Numbered from the stretch's first letter, positions 34,768-46,553 are shown. The stretch is DNA of 64,000 bases from Buttiauxella agrestis (GCF_900446255.1 NZ_UIGI01000001.1:3126763-3190762), one strand, 5' to 3'. Numbers and translations are program-made. The notes: generated from the sequence alone by a model not told the origin.

Positions 34768-35811
34768 ATGACCGTATTACCTCAGGTATTAAAAATTCGC
34801 CGCCCAGACGACTGGCATGTTCACCTTCGTGATGGTGAGATGTTAAAAACGGTGGTGCCTTATACCAGCGAAATTTATGGTCGCGCGATTGTCATGCCAA
34901 ATCTGGCGCCGCCTGTGACAACGGTTGAAGCCGCCATGGCTTATCGTCAACGCATTCTGGATGCGGCGCCTCAGGGGCATAATTTTGAGCCGTTGATGAC
35001 CTGCTACCTGACCGACTCTCTCGATCCGAACGAAGTTGAGCGCGGGTTCAGCGAAGGCGTGTTTACTGCGGCAAAACTCTATCCTGCCAACGCAACAACC
35101 AACTCAAGCCACGGCGTGACCAGCACCGCCGCGATTTTACCGGTGCTTGAGCGTATGCAAAAAATCGGCATGCCTTTACTCATTCACGGTGAAGTGACTC
35201 ACGCAGACATCGATATTTTCGACCGTGAAGCACGCTTTATCGAAACCGTGATGGAACCGCTGCGCAAACAACTGCCAGAACTGAAAGTGGTGTTTGAACA
35301 CATCACTACCAAAGACGCGGCACAGTATGTGAAGGAAGGAAACTCCTTGCTGGGCGCGACCATCACGCCGCAACACCTGATGTTTAACCGCAACCATATG
35401 CTGGTTGGCGGCGTGCGCCCTCACCTGTATTGCCTGCCGATTTTAAAGCGCAGCGTCCATCAGGAAGCGTTACGTGAGCTGGTTGCCAGCGGATGCGACC
35501 GCGTGTTCCTCGGCACGGATTCGGCCCCGCACGCACGTCACCGTAAAGAAGCGAGTTGTGGTTGTGCAGGCTGCTTTAACGCGCCTTCGGCACTGGGCGC
35601 TTATGCGACCGTCTTCGAAGAAATGAATGCAATGCAGCATTTCGAAGCGTTTACTTCACTGAATGGCCCACGTTTCTACGGTTTACCGGTTAACGAAGAA
35701 ACCATCGAACTGGTGCGTACTCCGGTACAAATGCCAGAAATCATTGAGACTTCTGACGATAGCATCGTACCGTTCCTTGCCGGCGAACAAGTCAACTGGT
35801 CAGTAAAATAA
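34768..35811 (+). CDS. pyrC: dihydroorotase PyrC
   Basis: A 347-residue class II dihydroorotase (E. coli 348 aa), the third step of pyrimidine synthesis. The binuclear zinc motif [10 protein letters not shown] begins at residue 12, the carboxylated lysine is in [12 protein letters not shown] near residue 103, and later ligands are in LIHGEVT near 140, FEHITTKDA near 177 and [10 protein letters not shown] near 251. It is regulated by PurR and by the leader hairpin. It is followed by dinI. Confidence 0.98.
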   Translation: MTVLPQVLKIRRPDDWHVHLRDGEMLKTVVPYTSEIYGRAIVMPNLAPPVTTVEAAMAYRQRILDAAPQGHNFEPLMTCYLTDSLDPNEVERGFSEGVFTAAKLYPANATTNSSHGVTSTAAILPVLERMQKIGMPLLIHGEVTHADIDIFDREARFIETVMEPLRKQLPELKVVFEHITTKDAAQYVKEGNSLLGATITPQHLMFNRNHMLVGGVRPHLYCLPILKRSVHQEALRELVASGCDRVFLGTDSAPHARHRKEASCGCAGCFNAPSALGAYATVFEEMNAMQHFEAFTSLNGPRFYGLPVNEETIELVRTPVQMPEIIETSDDSIVPFLAGEQVNWSVK

Positions 35812-35851
35812 TAAAATTTAATGCCCCCCTGTTGCATACCTGAGAATATAA

Positions 35852-35867
35852 CTGTATAAATATCCAG
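35852..35867. promoter_or_regulatory. LexA (SOS) box of dinI
   Basis: CTGTATAAATATCCAG keeps the CTG-N10-CAG frame of the LexA operator with an AT-rich centre. It is 21 bases upstream of the dinI ATG, as in E. coli. Confidence 0.9.
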
Positions 35868-35888
35868 TATATTGCACAGGGGGCTATT

Positions 35889-36134
35889 ATGCGTATTGAA
35901 GTCACTATTGCCAAAACTACATCTCTGCCGCCAGGCGCTGTTGATGCGCTTGCCAATGAACTCTCACGCCGTATTACCCAGTATTATCCTGAAGACGAAA
36001 GCCATGTTCAGGTGCGTTATGCCGCTGCTAACAACCTTTCAGTGTTAGGGGCCAGCAAAGAAACTCGCGATCGTATTAGCGAAATATTGCAAGAGACCTG
36101 GGAAAGCGCCGACGACTGGTTTGCTGCGGATTAA
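35889..36134 (+). CDS. dinI: DNA damage-inducible protein DinI
   Basis: An 81-residue protein, the same length as E. coli DinI. It binds and stabilises RecA filaments and limits UmuD cleavage in the SOS response. The acidic C-terminal helix EILQETWESADDWF that mimics DNA is conserved. The LexA box directly upstream shows SOS control. The ATG follows AGGGGGC. A terminator hairpin with a T-run lies 86 bases downstream. Confidence 0.97.
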   Translation: MRIEVTIAKTTSLPPGAVDALANELSRRITQYYPEDESHVQVRYAAANNLSVLGASKETRDRISEILQETWESADDWFAAD

Positions 36135-36491
36135 AAACCATCCTGGAAGTGGCAAATTCAACGTTGTACCGCTGCTTTCATACCATCACCAAAATAATTT
36201 TCCCTCGTTATTTTTTATGCCGGGTGTCGCCATCCGGTTTTTTTTATTGTTTAAATTTCACTCTTTAATTATTTCCCCTTCCCGCTCACAACTCAGATTT
36301 CACTGATATCAACAAACATCCTTCTGCTGAAAAATCGTCCAAATACACGCTTTTATGTAAAAATTGTGTTGCAGGGTATTTATTTCTCCGTCGAATTAGC
36401 TTAATCATTGATATACTTAACTGGCTTCACATTAAACAAGCATTAAACCTCGCGAACCGTTGTCTTAAACACACGTATAAAAGGGGTTATG
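36135..36491. other. dinI-bssS intergenic region
   Basis: 357 AT-rich bases. It contains the dinI terminator (36220-36245) and presumably the bssS promoter. A short reading frame at 36121-36306 overlaps the end of dinI and the terminator and is not credible. I see nothing else. Confidence 0.7.
36220..36245 (+). terminator. rho-independent terminator of dinI
   Basis: CCGGGTG and CATCCGG arms (one G-T pair) with a TCGC loop are followed by eight T residues. Confidence 0.8.
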
Positions 36492-36746
36492 ATGGAAAAA
36501 AATAGTGATGTTATCCAGACCCATCCCTTAGTCGGATGGGACATCAGCACCGTAGATAGCTATGACGCGCTGATGCTTCGCCTGCACTACCTGACCTCGA
36601 ATACGCAAAAGAACGACGAAACTGAAATCGGTCAAACTTTATGGCTGACCACGGATGTTGCCCGGCAATTTATTTCTATTTTAGAAGCCGGCATTGCTAA
36701 GATTGAATCTAGTGATTACCAGGTAAACGATTATCGTAAGCATTGA
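36492..36746 (+). CDS. bssS: BssS biofilm regulator
   Basis: An 84-residue protein, the same length as E. coli BssS (YceP), which affects biofilm formation and indole/AI-2 related gene expression. The segments THPLVGWDISTVDSYDALML and ARQFISILEAGIAKIES are nearly identical to E. coli. There is no DNA-binding motif, so the mechanism is unknown. Two ATGs are adjacent; the second (36492) fits the E. coli start and the AGGGG spacing. A clear terminator follows. Confidence 0.95.
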   Translation: MEKNSDVIQTHPLVGWDISTVDSYDALMLRLHYLTSNTQKNDETEIGQTLWLTTDVARQFISILEAGIAKIESSDYQVNDYRKH

Positions 36747-36770
36747 TTGCCGATGCTACCCAAATAACGC

Positions 36771-36797
36771 AAGGCACCGTCGAGGTGCCTTTTTTAT
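36771..36797 (+). terminator. rho-independent terminator of bssS
   Basis: AAGGCACC and GGTGCCTT arms with a GTCGA loop, followed by a T-run. Confidence 0.92.
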
Positions 36798-36885
36798 TAT
36801 TCAGGCCTCGCTTAATTGTCAGCCCGCGAGGAATTAATTACTCTGCTATATAATTTAATTTTTGCCAGAGGGAAGAAAAAGCACC

Positions 36886-38013
36886 ATGCATTATGACCTT
36901 ATCATTGTCGGTAGTGGTTCTGTCGGCGCCGCCGCCGGGTGCTATGCCACTCACTCCGGTTTAAACGTGTTAATGATTGATAGCCACCATCCTCCCCACC
37001 AGCAAGGTAGCCATCATGGCGATACACGTCTGATGCGCCACGCTTATGGTGAAGGGGAAAAATATGTCCCGCTGGTGTTACGTGCACAAAAACTTTGGGA
37101 TGCGTTGCAGGAGATCAGCGGTGAGAAAGTGTTCCATCGCACCGGTGTGATTAATCTCGGGCCAGAAGATTCCACGTTTATCTCCACGGTACAAAGCAGC
37201 GCACAAAACTGGTCATTGCCGCTTGAGACGCTAACAGCTCAGGAAGTAATGACGCGCTGGCCGCAAATCACGGTGCCGGAAAATTATCTTGGCCTGTTTG
37301 AGCCAGATTCTGGCGTATTGCGTAGCGAGCTGGCGGTGAAAACCTATATCCGTCTGGCAAATCAGGGCGGTTGCGCACAACTATTTAACTGCCCGGTGAC
37401 GGACATTCGCCATACCGCTGAAGGTGTCGTGGTTCAGACGCCAGAGGGTGAATTTACCGCTGATAAACTGTTGGTCAGTGCCGGAACCTGGGTCACAAAA
37501 TTGCTGCCTGAATTGCCGGTGACGCCGGTGCGTAAAATCTTTAGCTGGCACCAGGCTGATGGACGCTATAGCGAAAGCAATAACTTCCCCGCATTTACCG
37601 CCCAATTGCCTGATGGCAGCCAGTATTACGGGTTCCCGGCGGGTGAAGATAACGAACTCAAACTGGGCAAACATGATGGCGGGCAGATTATTAGCGAGCC
37701 ACAGCAACGCAAACCATTTGGCGCCGTTGCCACTGACGGTAGCGAAGTGTTCAGCTTCTTACGCCAGGTAATGCCAGGCGTCGGGGTTTGTATGCATGGC
37801 GCGGCCTGCACATATGATATGTCGCCAGATGAAGATTTTATTATTGATACCCTTCCGGATCATGGCAACACGATGATCATCACGGGCTTAAGCGGGCATG
37901 GTTTTAAATTCGCTTCGGTACTGGGGGAAATCGCCTGTCAGTTTGCGCTGGGCAACACGTCGAGCTTCGACCTGAAGCCGTTTTCCCTTTCACGCTTTAA
38001 TTCATTGAAATAA
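36886..38013 (+). CDS. solA: N-methyl-L-tryptophan oxidase SolA
   Basis: A 375-residue sarcosine-oxidase-family flavoenzyme (E. coli SolA 372 aa) that demethylates N-methyl amino acids. The FAD loop [16 protein letters not shown] is near residue 6. [17 protein letters not shown] near 43 is the flavin-contact region. The covalent-flavin cysteine is probably in [18 protein letters not shown] near 309. The ATG at 36886 gives the E. coli-like start; eight upstream in-frame codons are unlikely. It converges with trhO across a hairpin. Confidence 0.94.
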   Translation: MHYDLIIVGSGSVGAAAGCYATHSGLNVLMIDSHHPPHQQGSHHGDTRLMRHAYGEGEKYVPLVLRAQKLWDALQEISGEKVFHRTGVINLGPEDSTFISTVQSSAQNWSLPLETLTAQEVMTRWPQITVPENYLGLFEPDSGVLRSELAVKTYIRLANQGGCAQLFNCPVTDIRHTAEGVVVQTPEGEFTADKLLVSAGTWVTKLLPELPVTPVRKIFSWHQADGRYSESNNFPAFTAQLPDGSQYYGFPAGEDNELKLGKHDGGQIISEPQQRKPFGAVATDGSEVFSFLRQVMPGVGVCMHGAACTYDMSPDEDFIIDTLPDHGNTMIITGLSGHGFKFASVLGEIACQFALGNTSSFDLKPFSLSRFNSLK

Positions 38014-38019
38014 TAAACA

Positions 38020-38045
38020 TGGGTGGATACGTTTGTATCCACCCA
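38020..38045. terminator. stem-loop between convergent solA and trhO
   Basis: TGGGTGGATAC and GTATCCACCCA arms with a four-base loop, perfect over 11 pairs. No long T-run is present; it is a likely shared transcription end. Confidence 0.6.
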
Positions 38046-38051
38046 CACAGA

Positions 38052-39101
38052 TCACTCAGGATCAGGGATCCCTAATGTGGTGTTCAAAACCCCACGGGAT
38101 TTATTGAAAATCTTATTACCATTCTCACGGCCTGCACGTCGGCGACGTTGTTCCTCTGGCGTAAGCGCCAGCTCTTCGCGGCAAATGTCACTACAGCATC
38201 CAGCATACTTCTCAGCACAAGCTGGGCACTGAATAAACAACAGATGGCAGCCGTCGTTCTTGCAGTTGGTATGGCTATCGCAAGCTGTCCCACACTGATG
38301 GCAGTGGGCAATCACATCATCAGAAATGCGCTCGCCCATACGCTCGTCGAAGACAAAGTTTTTGCCAACAAAACGCACCGGGATACCTTGTTCACGCGCA
38401 CGGCGCGCATATTCGATAATCCCACCTTCGATGTGATAAACATTTTTGAAGCCGTTATGCAGCATCCAGGCGCTGGCTTTTTCACAACGAATCCCACCGG
38501 TGCAATACATGACGATTTTTTTGTCTTTGTCGTCCTGCAACATATCGACCGCTTTCGGTAGCTGTTCACGAAATGTGTCCGCAGGAATTTCCATAGCATC
38601 CTGGAAATGGCCCACTTCATATTCGTAATGGTTACGCATGTCGATAAACACGGCATCCGGATCGTCGAGCATCGCGTTAACATCCGCGGCCTTCAGATAA
38701 GCGCCGACATTGCTGGCATCAAATGACGCGTCCTCAATGCCATCAGCAACGATACGGTCACGCACTTTCATGCGCAGTACCCAAAATGATTTTCCATCGT
38801 CTTCAAGGGCAATATTCAGACGCACGCCATTGAGCGCAGGATGGAATCCGTAAAGTGTTTCGCGGAAGGCATCGACCCGACTTTGCGGAACGCTAATTTG
38901 CGCGTTGATCCCTTCATGTGCGAGATACACGCGGCCAAAAACATTCAGCGCGGTAAACGCCAGATAAAGCGCGTCGCGCGTAGTTTGAGGCTCTTCAATA
39001 GTGAAATATTTATAGAATGAGATTGTGGTGCGTGGCTCGGTTTCAGCCAACATGCGCACGCGCAATTCATCATTCGATATGCGGTTGTGTAACACTGGCA
39101 T
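38052..39101 (-). CDS. trhO: tRNA uridine(34) hydroxylase TrhO
   Basis: A 349-residue protein matching E. coli YceA/TrhO (350 aa), which hydroxylates U34 of certain tRNAs using oxygen. A central rhodanese domain (about 130-225) has its active-site cysteine in [14 protein letters not shown] near residue 175. The C-terminal cysteine-rich segment [15 protein letters not shown] near 255 and [16 protein letters not shown] is a probable metal site. The ATG at 39101 gives the E. coli start [10 protein letters not shown]. The yceI-yceJ genes that separate it from solA in E. coli are absent here. Confidence 0.95.
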   Translation of the reverse strand: MPVLHNRISNDELRVRMLAETEPRTTISFYKYFTIEEPQTTRDALYLAFTALNVFGRVYLAHEGINAQISVPQSRVDAFRETLYGFHPALNGVRLNIALEDDGKSFWVLRMKVRDRIVADGIEDASFDASNVGAYLKAADVNAMLDDPDAVFIDMRNHYEYEVGHFQDAMEIPADTFREQLPKAVDMLQDDKDKKIVMYCTGGIRCEKASAWMLHNGFKNVYHIEGGIIEYARRAREQGIPVRFVGKNFVFDERMGERISDDVIAHCHQCGTACDSHTNCKNDGCHLLFIQCPACAEKYAGCCSDICREELALTPEEQRRRRAGRENGNKIFNKSRGVLNTTLGIPDPE

Positions 39102-39333
39102 GGTGTTCGCTCGGCAATCGTTGACAGGAAAAAAGTGGGCTGCATCATAAAGCAATTAACGTTAATTTACATCCCTGTATTTTACGCTACATTTTCCTCA
39201 TTTATCCGCAACCAAACCAACAAACGGTGCAATATCAGACACTCTGCTACTGTTAGTTTTGGATGATTTCGAATTAGTGTCACAATAGTCTTACTCAAGA
39301 AGATCCGGCATTTGCCGTCACTATAGGTTTTAC

Positions 39334-40254
39334 ATGACGAACTTACCGCAATTCTCGCGCGCTTTGCTTCATCCCCGGTACTGGGGAATCTGGTTTGGGA
39401 TTGGCTTACTTTATTTAATTACCCTGCTCCCCTACCCAGTGATTTACCGACTTGGGCGTGGCCTCGGCAAACTCGCCAGGCGTTTTATGAAACGCCGCGT
39501 CAGAATTACCCGTCGCAATCTTGAACTCGCCTTCCCACATAAAACGGCAGAAGAGCGCGAGTCCTATCTGGATAAAAATTTTGAGTCCGTGGGTCTTGGC
39601 CTGATGGAAACCGGCATTGCCTGGTTCTGGCCAACCTGGCGTATTCAGCGCTGGTGTGACGTCAGCGGCGTAGACCAAATCCATGCGGTGCAAGAGGCCA
39701 AACGAGGCGTGCTGCTGATCGGTATTCATTTCCTGACGCTTGAGTTAGGTGCGCGAATGTTTGGTATGAATACGCCCGGCATCGGTGTTTACCGCCCTAA
39801 TGACAACCCCCTTCTTGACTGGCTACAAACCTGGGGCCGGATGCGTTCAAACAAAAGCATGATTGACCGCAAAGATCTCAAAGGGATGATTCGTGCGCTT
39901 AAACAGGGCGAAATCATCTGGTACGCGCCAGATCACGACTACGGCCCGCGCGGCAGTGTTTTCGTCCCGTTCTTTGGCGTCGATGAGGCGGCAACCACCA
40001 TGGGGACATACACTCTTGCACGTATGTCAGGTGCCGCGATTGTCCCGATGGTTCCACGCCGCAAACCGGACGGCAAAGGGTATGAGCTAATTATTCTCCC
40101 CGCTGAGTTTTCCCCGCCGCTGGAAACCCCGGAAGGCACGGCAATCTGGATGAATAAAATCATCGAGCAATGCATCATGATGGCCCCTGAACAATATATG
40201 TGGCTGCACCGCCGCTTCAAAACACGCCCTGAGGGTGTGCCTGCGCGCTACTAA
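39334..40254 (+). CDS. lpxL: lipid A lauroyltransferase LpxL
   Basis: A 306-residue membrane acyltransferase, the same length as E. coli LpxL (HtrB). It adds the secondary laurate to the lipid A precursor. One N-terminal membrane helix (about 17-37) is followed by the catalytic HX4E motif HFLTLE near residue 132. [17 protein letters not shown] segment near 200 is typical of the family. It is divergent from trhO and upstream of mdtG. Confidence 0.97.
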   Translation: MTNLPQFSRALLHPRYWGIWFGIGLLYLITLLPYPVIYRLGRGLGKLARRFMKRRVRITRRNLELAFPHKTAEERESYLDKNFESVGLGLMETGIAWFWPTWRIQRWCDVSGVDQIHAVQEAKRGVLLIGIHFLTLELGARMFGMNTPGIGVYRPNDNPLLDWLQTWGRMRSNKSMIDRKDLKGMIRALKQGEIIWYAPDHDYGPRGSVFVPFFGVDEAATTMGTYTLARMSGAAIVPMVPRRKPDGKGYELIILPAEFSPPLETPEGTAIWMNKIIEQCIMMAPEQYMWLHRRFKTRPEGVPARY

Positions 40255-40277
40255 TCTCTCTCTATTCGATTAAGTCA

Positions 40278-40300
40278 TAGGGCGACGCTAAGTCGCCCTA
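40278..40300 (+). terminator. stem-loop after lpxL
   Basis: TAGGGCGAC and GTCGCCCTA arms with a five-base loop, 23 bases after the lpxL stop. The following ATTCGTTCT is only weakly T-rich. Confidence 0.55.
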
Positions 40301-40411
40301 ATTCGTTCTAAAATACGGTTTCAGAAACGTTGCCTCCCTCCCGCTTACAGGCGCATAATTAGCAAGGTAATAATTCCTCAGCACATCTTCTTTGCACCGA
40401 ACTGGAGTTTT

Positions 40412-41644
40412 ATGACTCTCCCCGAGAGCACTAGCATTATCAACTGGAAACGAAATCTTACCGTCGCATGGCTTGGGTGTTTTCTGACCGGCGTCGCGTT
40501 TAGCCTGGTTATGCCTTTTCTTCCTCTGTATGTCGAACACCTTGGTGTGACGGGCCACAGCGCCCTGAATATGTGGTCGGGCATCGTTTTCAGCATTACC
40601 TTTCTGTTCTCTGCGATAGCATCACCGTTTTGGGGAGGGCTTGCCGACCGCAAAGGGCGCAAAATAATGCTGCTGCGTTCCGCATTGGGTATGTCTATCG
40701 TGATGGTGTTAATGGGCTTTGCGAGCAATATCTGGCAATTTTTAGCTCTGCGCGCCTTGCTCGGTTTGTTAGGTGGATTTGTCCCTAACGCGAACGCGCT
40801 GATTGCTACCCAGGTTCCCCGTCATAAAAGCGGTTGGGCGCTCGGCACACTTTCAACGGGTGGCGTAAGCGGTGCATTACTCGGGCCGATGATCGGCGGT
40901 TTTCTGGCGGATACCTATGGTCTGCGTCCGGTATTTTTCATTACAGCGGCCGTGCTGTTTACCTGCTTCGTTTTCACACTTTTTTGTATTCGCGAGCAAT
41001 TTACTCCGGTTCACAAGAAAGACATGCTACACGCACGCCAGGTGCTCACCTCGCTGAAAAACCCAAAACTGGTGCTGAGTCTGTTTGTCACAACGATGAT
41101 TATTCAGGTGGCGACCGGTTCGATTGCACCGATTCTGACGTTGTATGTGCGTGAGCTGGCGGGGAATGTCAGCAACCTGGCCTTTATCAGCGGCATGATT
41201 GCCTCGGTGCCGGGTGTTGCAGCATTGATTAGTGCGCCGCGACTGGGGAAACTGGGTGACAGAATCGGCCCTGAGAGAATTTTAATTTGTGCGCTGGTGA
41301 TTTCAGTGCTGCTGCTGATCCCAATGTCGATGGTTCAAACGCCTTTACAATTGGGCATATTGCGTTTCCTGCTCGGTGCGGCTGATGGCGCACTGCTTCC
41401 TGCCGTTCAAACCCTGCTTATTTACAACTCCAGCAATCAAATTGCCGGGCGTATCTTTAGCTACAACCAGTCCTTCCGCGATATTGGCAACGTCACCGGC
41501 CCGTTAATCGGGGCGGCTGTTTCAGCCAGCTATGGCTTCCGCACGGTGTTTTTAGTCACCGCCTGCGTCGTCCTCTTCAATGCGCTTTACTCATGGATTA
41601 GTCTGCGCCGCCCGACCGATCGCGCCCGTGTTTTGGAGGATTAA
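40412..41644 (+). CDS. mdtG: MdtG MFS efflux transporter
   Basis: A 410-residue, 12-helix MFS drug:proton antiporter matching E. coli MdtG (408 aa), associated with fosfomycin and deoxycholate tolerance. MFS motif A is [16 protein letters not shown] near residue 74, and the motif C-like [14 protein letters not shown] is near 150. In E. coli its expression responds to MarA/SoxS/Rob; I did not find a marbox I would defend here. A hairpin follows the stop. Confidence 0.95.
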   Translation: MTLPESTSIINWKRNLTVAWLGCFLTGVAFSLVMPFLPLYVEHLGVTGHSALNMWSGIVFSITFLFSAIASPFWGGLADRKGRKIMLLRSALGMSIVMVLMGFASNIWQFLALRALLGLLGGFVPNANALIATQVPRHKSGWALGTLSTGGVSGALLGPMIGGFLADTYGLRPVFFITAAVLFTCFVFTLFCIREQFTPVHKKDMLHARQVLTSLKNPKLVLSLFVTTMIIQVATGSIAPILTLYVRELAGNVSNLAFISGMIASVPGVAALISAPRLGKLGDRIGPERILICALVISVLLLIPMSMVQTPLQLGILRFLLGAADGALLPAVQTLLIYNSSNQIAGRIFSYNQSFRDIGNVTGPLIGAAVSASYGFRTVFLVTACVVLFNALYSWISLRRPTDRARVLED

Positions 41645-41649
41645 CGCCC

Positions 41650-41675
41650 TAATCCTCGAAGTACGACGAGGATTA
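41650..41675 (+). terminator. stem-loop after mdtG
   Basis: TAATCCTCG and CGAGGATTA arms pair perfectly over nine bases with an eight-base loop. There is no T-run. Confidence 0.5.
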
Positions 41676-41768
41676 AATCTCATACTTGCAACTTTGCAAA
41701 CAGCGTCAACAATTAACTTGAAAATGCGCTGTAGCGCGCTCCCTGACCAGTAACAAAAGGAGATGAGT

Positions 41769-42143
41769 ATGAGTCTGTATGCGACGCTAGAAGAGGCGAT
41801 TGATGCCGCACGCGAGCTTTTCCTTGTAGACAACCCTGAGCTTGATGAAGAGAGTGCCAGCGTTTCGCAGCTGAACATTCAGAAATACATTCTTCAGGAC
41901 GGCGATATTATGTGGCAGGCCGAGTTCTTCGCTGATGACAGCGAGGATGGGGAATGTTTGCCGATGGTCAGCGGTGAGGCTGCGCAAAGTGTCTTCGATG
42001 GTGACTACGATGAAATCGAGTTACGTCAGGAATGGATTGAAGAAAATACGCTACATGAATGGGATGAAGGTGAATTTCAACTTGAGCCGCCTCTGGATAC
42101 CGAGGAAGGGCAGACTGCGGCTGATGAATGGGATGAAAGATAA
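41769..42143 (+). CDS. msyB: MsyB acidic protein
   Basis: A 124-residue, strongly acidic protein, the same length as E. coli MsyB, a multicopy suppressor of secY and secA defects. The C-terminus with FDGDYDEIELRQEW and EWDEGEFQLEPPLDTEEG is almost unchanged from E. coli. Of two near in-frame ATGs, 41769 is chosen because AGGAG is six bases upstream; the ATG at 41763 touches the ribosome site. It converges with yceK with only 3 bases between stops. Confidence 0.95.
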   Translation: MSLYATLEEAIDAARELFLVDNPELDEESASVSQLNIQKYILQDGDIMWQAEFFADDSEDGECLPMVSGEAAQSVFDGDYDEIELRQEWIEENTLHEWDEGEFQLEPPLDTEEGQTAADEWDER

Positions 42144-42146
42144 CAC

Positions 42147-42377
42147 CTATTCGTAAGGCCCGTGGCTGGCATCAATGGGCAATAATAGCGTGTCGAATAC
42201 CAGAGAAAACGGTAAATCGAGCACGGTAATATAGCGCCATGCGCTGTCACGCACATCCCACTGCACACCGGGGTAATACTGATTACCATGTCCCTGCCCC
42301 GGAACTGCACGGCTGATAATACTGCCGCAACCGCTCAGTGCGCACGCCATCGCTATCACAACCATCACTCTTAACAA
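42147..42377 (-). CDS. yceK: YceK lipoprotein
   Basis: A 76-residue DUF1375 lipoprotein like E. coli YceK (75 aa). The lipobox ALSGC places the acylated cysteine at about residue 16, followed by GSIISRAVPGQGHGNQYYPG. TTG at 42377 is chosen as the start because it has AGGAG seven bases upstream and gives the E. coli length. The alternatives GTG 42368 and ATG 42365 lack spacing. The function is unknown. It lies downstream of opgGH beyond a strong terminator. Confidence 0.88.
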   Translation of the reverse strand: MLRVMVVIAMACALSGCGSIISRAVPGQGHGNQYYPGVQWDVRDSAWRYITVLDLPFSLVFDTLLLPIDASHGPYE

Positions 42378-42428
42378 ATTGTCTCTCCTGTTTTTCCGGC
42401 TGAGTATAACCGCCGTCGGCCTGAGCGC

Positions 42429-42457
42429 AAAAAAATGCCGACCCGAAGGTCGGCATT
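42429..42457 (-). terminator. rho-independent terminator of opgGH
   Basis: On the minus strand, AATGCCGACC and GGTCGGCATT arms with a four-base loop are followed by a run of T, 19 bases after the opgH stop. Confidence 0.92.
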
Positions 42458-42475
42458 GATAACGCGTATTGCGCA

Positions 42476-45007
42476 TTACTTCGTCGGCAGAGCCTCAGGG
42501 TTCAGGCTCACCGTTTTGTAGCTATCCACCCAGGAGGAATAACGCTCCGGGTTCGACCACACGCGATAATGCAGGCGAGACATCGTTACCGGATCGCTTA
42601 ACAACACCAGACGACGGTCGCGATTGAGTTTATCAGGCGTTTCGTTCAGCGCCTGCTCAACGTGACGGTCACGGGCGATTTCCAGCACCTGGCTTGCGCG
42701 GTGACGCGCAGTGGCCATGGCGGTTGCCAAAGCATTAAACGACGGGTTAAACACTGCGTGCATAAAGCCATCATCCAGCGTACGGCTGCGGTTAAGCTTC
42801 AGGTAGTTGTCCGTATCCACCAGCACCTGCGGAGGAGAATACTCTTCCGGGATCAGGAACAGTTTCCAGCGCTTGGTACGCAAACCGAGTGTCGCGCGGC
42901 TCGACAGCACCGAAACAAACGGCGACAGGATCAGCGAGAACACGATTGGCGCAAGCCAGAACAGGAAGCGTAAATCCAGCCACGCCATTCCCACTGCCCA
43001 TACCAGACCCAACAGAAGCTGAGAACCGTGGCGCATAAACGCTTCGCCCCATGGTGTGGAGTCATCATCACGCTGCGGTGAATTCCATACCACTTCCCAA
43101 CCGAGGAACGCGCTGACCACAAATACGGTGTGGAACAGCATGCGCACCGGAGCCAGCAGCACTGAGAACAGCACTTCAAGCAACAGAGACGCCGTTACGC
43201 GGAAGAAGCCACCGAACTCTTTCGAGCCTTTGCACCAAATCAAAATGATGCTCAGTAGCTTCGGCAGGAACAGCAACACCATGGTCGAAGCAAACAGTGC
43301 GATCGCCAACTCCGGACGCCACTGCGGCCACACCGGGAACAACTGGCGCGGTTGCAGGAAGTATTGCGGTTCCGTCAGCGCGTGTACCACCTGCAAGGCA
43401 GTCGATAACGCGAGGAACATAAACCACAACGGCGCGGACAAATACGACATTACGCCAGTCAGGAATACCGCACGGTGAACCGGGTGCATGCCTTTTACCA
43501 GGAACAGACGGAAGTTCATCAAGTTACCGTGGCACCAACGGCGGTCACGCTTGAGTTCGTCCAACAAGTTCGGTGGCAGTTCTTCATAAGAACCCGGCAA
43601 GTCATAGGCAATCCACACGCCCCAACCTGCACGGCGCATCAAAGCGGCTTCGACGAAGTCATGCGACAGGATGGAACCGGCGAATGAACCTTCACCTGGC
43701 AGCGGTGCTAACGCACAGTGCTCGATGAACGGCTTAACGCGGATGATCGCATTGTGACCCCAGTAGTGGGATTCTCCCAACTGCCAGAAGTGCAGACCCG
43801 CCGTAAACAGTGGCCCGTAAACGCGTGTCGCAAACTGCTGGCAACGCGCATACAGGGTGTCCATGCCAGACGCTTTAGGTGAAGACTGAATAATGCCCGC
43901 ATTCGGGTTAGCATTCATCAGGCGCACCAGGTTGGTCAGGCAATCACCACTCATTACGGAGTCAGCATCCAACACCACCATGTAGCTGTATTGGTTGCCC
44001 CAGCGACGACAGAAGTCATCGATGTTGCCACTTTTACGCTTCACGCGGCGGCGGCGACGGCGATAGAAAATCTGCCCTTCGCCCTGCACTTCTTTGATCA
44101 GCTCCATCCAGGCTTTTTGCTCGGCAACACAGATATCCGGGTTGTAGCTATCGCTCAGGATGTAAACGTCAAAGTGCTGCTGTTGGCCCGTTGCTTTTAC
44201 CGATTCCCACGTTGCACGCAGACCTGCAAAAACACGGTCTACGTCTTCGTTACAGATTGGCATGATAAGCGCGGTACGGTTCGCCGGATCAATAGGCTCA
44301 TCGCCGACGGTTGAAGCAGAGATACTGTATTTATCTTTGCCCATCAGCAGTTGCAGGAAGCCCATCAGCGCGGTCCAGAAACCGGCTGATACCCAACAGA
44401 ACAGAATCGCAAACAGGATCAAGATGCCGGTTTGCAACACGTACGGCAGCAGTTGCATGAAGGACACCCACAAATCCTGGCCGATCATATCGGAAGGATT
44501 AATCAGCGCCCAACCCTGGTAGGGAAGAATGGTCTTCATGTACCAGGTTGCAACCACAGTCTGAGCAATGGTCAGCAGCAACAGGATGTAACGGCGGATA
44601 GTCCCGACGGTACGCCATTTCTGCTCGGCTTCAGCCTCTTCTTTCGACATGTAGCGAGGGTTAACTTCACGCCCACGTAAACGGTCCCAGAAACGACCAA
44701 TCGGGTTAGTGCGCCACGGATCGGGGAACATAGAAGAACGCGTTGCTTTTGGCATCGCCTGCAACTGAGTGCGCCCTTCTTCATCCTCGATCAGCTGTTC
44801 ACCACCGAGCGATCCAGGCCAGCTCATTTCGAGCCGGGCCTTTACCGAAGCTAAAGGGGAATCATCAGCTCTTTCACAGTGGTGCCCTTGCGCGTCGAGC
44901 GCCTCGTGCACCGCTTGCAGACTCGATGCAGGAAGCGCCGCCTTCTGCTCAGCAGAAAGCGCAAGTGCATCAATGTAATCAGACGCAGTATCAGTAATCT
45001 TATTCAT
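42476..45007 (-). CDS. opgH: glucan glucosyltransferase OpgH
   Basis: An 843-residue inner-membrane GT2 glucosyltransferase (E. coli OpgH 847 aa) that makes the beta-1,2 backbone of osmoregulated periplasmic glucans from UDP-glucose. Membrane helices start near residue 140. The GT2 catalytic block contains [10 protein letters not shown] near 345, then [13 protein letters not shown] and the QRRW-type motif seen as [10 protein letters not shown] near 500. The long N-terminal cytoplasmic part is where E. coli OpgH senses UDP-glucose and FtsZ. The ATG at 45007 overlaps the end of opgG by 8 bases. Confidence 0.97.
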   Translation of the reverse strand: MNKITDTASDYIDALALSAEQKAALPASSLQAVHEALDAQGHHCERADDSPLASVKARLEMSWPGSLGGEQLIEDEEGRTQLQAMPKATRSSMFPDPWRTNPIGRFWDRLRGREVNPRYMSKEEAEAEQKWRTVGTIRRYILLLLTIAQTVVATWYMKTILPYQGWALINPSDMIGQDLWVSFMQLLPYVLQTGILILFAILFCWVSAGFWTALMGFLQLLMGKDKYSISASTVGDEPIDPANRTALIMPICNEDVDRVFAGLRATWESVKATGQQQHFDVYILSDSYNPDICVAEQKAWMELIKEVQGEGQIFYRRRRRRVKRKSGNIDDFCRRWGNQYSYMVVLDADSVMSGDCLTNLVRLMNANPNAGIIQSSPKASGMDTLYARCQQFATRVYGPLFTAGLHFWQLGESHYWGHNAIIRVKPFIEHCALAPLPGEGSFAGSILSHDFVEAALMRRAGWGVWIAYDLPGSYEELPPNLLDELKRDRRWCHGNLMNFRLFLVKGMHPVHRAVFLTGVMSYLSAPLWFMFLALSTALQVVHALTEPQYFLQPRQLFPVWPQWRPELAIALFASTMVLLFLPKLLSIILIWCKGSKEFGGFFRVTASLLLEVLFSVLLAPVRMLFHTVFVVSAFLGWEVVWNSPQRDDDSTPWGEAFMRHGSQLLLGLVWAVGMAWLDLRFLFWLAPIVFSLILSPFVSVLSSRATLGLRTKRWKLFLIPEEYSPPQVLVDTDNYLKLNRSRTLDDGFMHAVFNPSFNALATAMATARHRASQVLEIARDRHVEQALNETPDKLNRDRRLVLLSDPVTMSRLHYRVWSNPERYSSWVDSYKTVSLNPEALPTK

Positions 45008-46553
45008 TGGCAGGTAGCTGGTAGCTCCAGGTTTCGCTCAACGTTTGGTCACCATTGACCAGCGCTGCACGCATTTCAGTCGGCTTCTTGTCGTCTTTGA
45101 CTTTCACACGTACGGTCAAACGCCAGCCTTTAGTGACCGGGTTATAACGTACCTGGCTGTCAACAATTTCACCGTTGTCACCAATGCTGGTTTGCGCGGT
45201 TACCGGCGTATCTTGCGGCAATTTTTTCATGTCCGCACCGATATAATCCACAACAAACGCAATCGTGCCGTCAGGCTGACGAATCAGATTTGACTGTTTC
45301 ACATCACCTGTTGAGCGACGAGTCTGCGCAACGTATGCGTTATCAGGCGCATGCATTTTGTCTTCGTCACGACTAAAGGTAATGGTGTACTTAAAGTTCA
45401 TCTCTTTGCCTGGTTCCGGCAGTTGATCCGGTGTCCAGTAAGCAACGATGTTGTCGTTGGTTTCGTCATTGGTTGGGATTTCCACCAGCTCGACGCGACC
45501 TTTACCCCAATCACCTTGTGGCGCAACCCAGGCACTTGGGCGCTGATCGTAACGATCGTCTAAATCTTCAAAGCGAGAGAACTGACGGCCACGTTGCAGC
45601 AAACCGAATCCAACTGGGTTTTCTGTCGCAAACGAGCTGACAGCCAGGTGTTTCGGGTTGTTCAACGGACGCCAAATCCACTCACCGTTTCCAGCATGAA
45701 TAGACAGACCGTTGGAGTCATGCAATTCAGGACGGAAGTTCGTAGCAGGTGACGGCTGGTTTGGCCCAAACAGGAACATACTGGTCAATGGTGCCACGCC
45801 CAGTTTGCCGACTTTATCGCGCAGATAAACTTTCGACTGCACGTTAACGACGGTGTCACGCCCTGGGGTAATCACAAAGCGATACGCACCCGTTGCACGT
45901 GGGGAGTCGAGCAACGCATAAAGGGTCAGCGTTTTATCGCCAGCTTTCGGGCGTTCAATCCAGTATTCACGGAAACGTGGGAACTCTTCGCCAGAAGGCA
46001 AAGCAGTATCAATTGCCAAACCACGAGCAGACAGGCCATAAACCTGACCTGAGCCAATCACACGGAAATAACTCGCTCCGAGCATGCTGACAATTTCGTC
46101 GTTCTTATCTTTGCTGTTGATCGGATAGAGCACTTTGAACCCGGCAAAGCCGAGATCTTTCACGGTGTCTTTATCGTGTTTTACATTACCGAAATTAAAG
46201 TAATCCGGGTTGTACTTGATCTTATGAACCGCTGTTGCTGTCACTTCATTGATAGCAACCGGGGTGTCGAAGTACATACCCTGATGATAAAATTCAAGCT
46301 TAAATGGGGTCTTTAACTTGCTCCAGTAGGCTTTGTCATGATTGAACTGGATCTGCTGATAGTCCGCATATTTCATGTCGCGGAAGAGCGATGGCAGATT
46401 GCTTTTCGGTGCTTCGTAGCTTTTGCCCGCTAATGTTTTCGCTTGTTTTGCGACATCATCGATGGTGAAGGCCCAAACCGAGGTGGTATAAAGTGACAGC
46501 ATTACAGCGGCACCAAGCCCACACATTTTCATCATTTTTAGTTTATGTTTCAT
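45000..46553 (-). CDS. opgG: periplasmic glucan biosynthesis protein OpgG
   Basis: A periplasmic protein of about 517 residues (E. coli OpgG 511 aa) that works with OpgH in making branched periplasmic glucans. A signal peptide with the core [14 protein letters not shown] is cleaved before FTIDDVAKQ. The rest follows E. coli closely, with two beta-sandwich domains. The start is uncertain: ATG 46553 begins [10 protein letters not shown], while the second methionine pair gives the E. coli start. No good ribosome site separates them. It is divergent from opgC across about 276 bases. Confidence 0.95.
   Translation of the reverse strand: MKHKLKMMKMCGLGAAVMLSLYTTSVWAFTIDDVAKQAKTLAGKSYEAPKSNLPSLFRDMKYADYQQIQFNHDKAYWSKLKTPFKLEFYHQGMYFDTPVAINEVTATAVHKIKYNPDYFNFGNVKHDKDTVKDLGFAGFKVLYPINSKDKNDEIVSMLGASYFRVIGSGQVYGLSARGLAIDTALPSGEEFPRFREYWIERPKAGDKTLTLYALLDSPRATGAYRFVITPGRDTVVNVQSKVYLRDKVGKLGVAPLTSMFLFGPNQPSPATNFRPELHDSNGLSIHAGNGEWIWRPLNNPKHLAVSSFATENPVGFGLLQRGRQFSRFEDLDDRYDQRPSAWVAPQGDWGKGRVELVEIPTNDETNDNIVAYWTPDQLPEPGKEMNFKYTITFSRDEDKMHAPDNAYVAQTRRSTGDVKQSNLIRQPDGTIAFVVDYIGADMKKLPQDTPVTAQTSIGDNGEIVDSQVRYNPVTKGWRLTVRVKVKDDKKPTEMRAALVNGDQTLSETWSYQLPANE

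Noticed and set aside
36121-36306. 61-codon frame after dinI
   Set aside because: It overlaps the end of dinI and runs through the dinI terminator; Phe/Ser-rich with no ribosome site.
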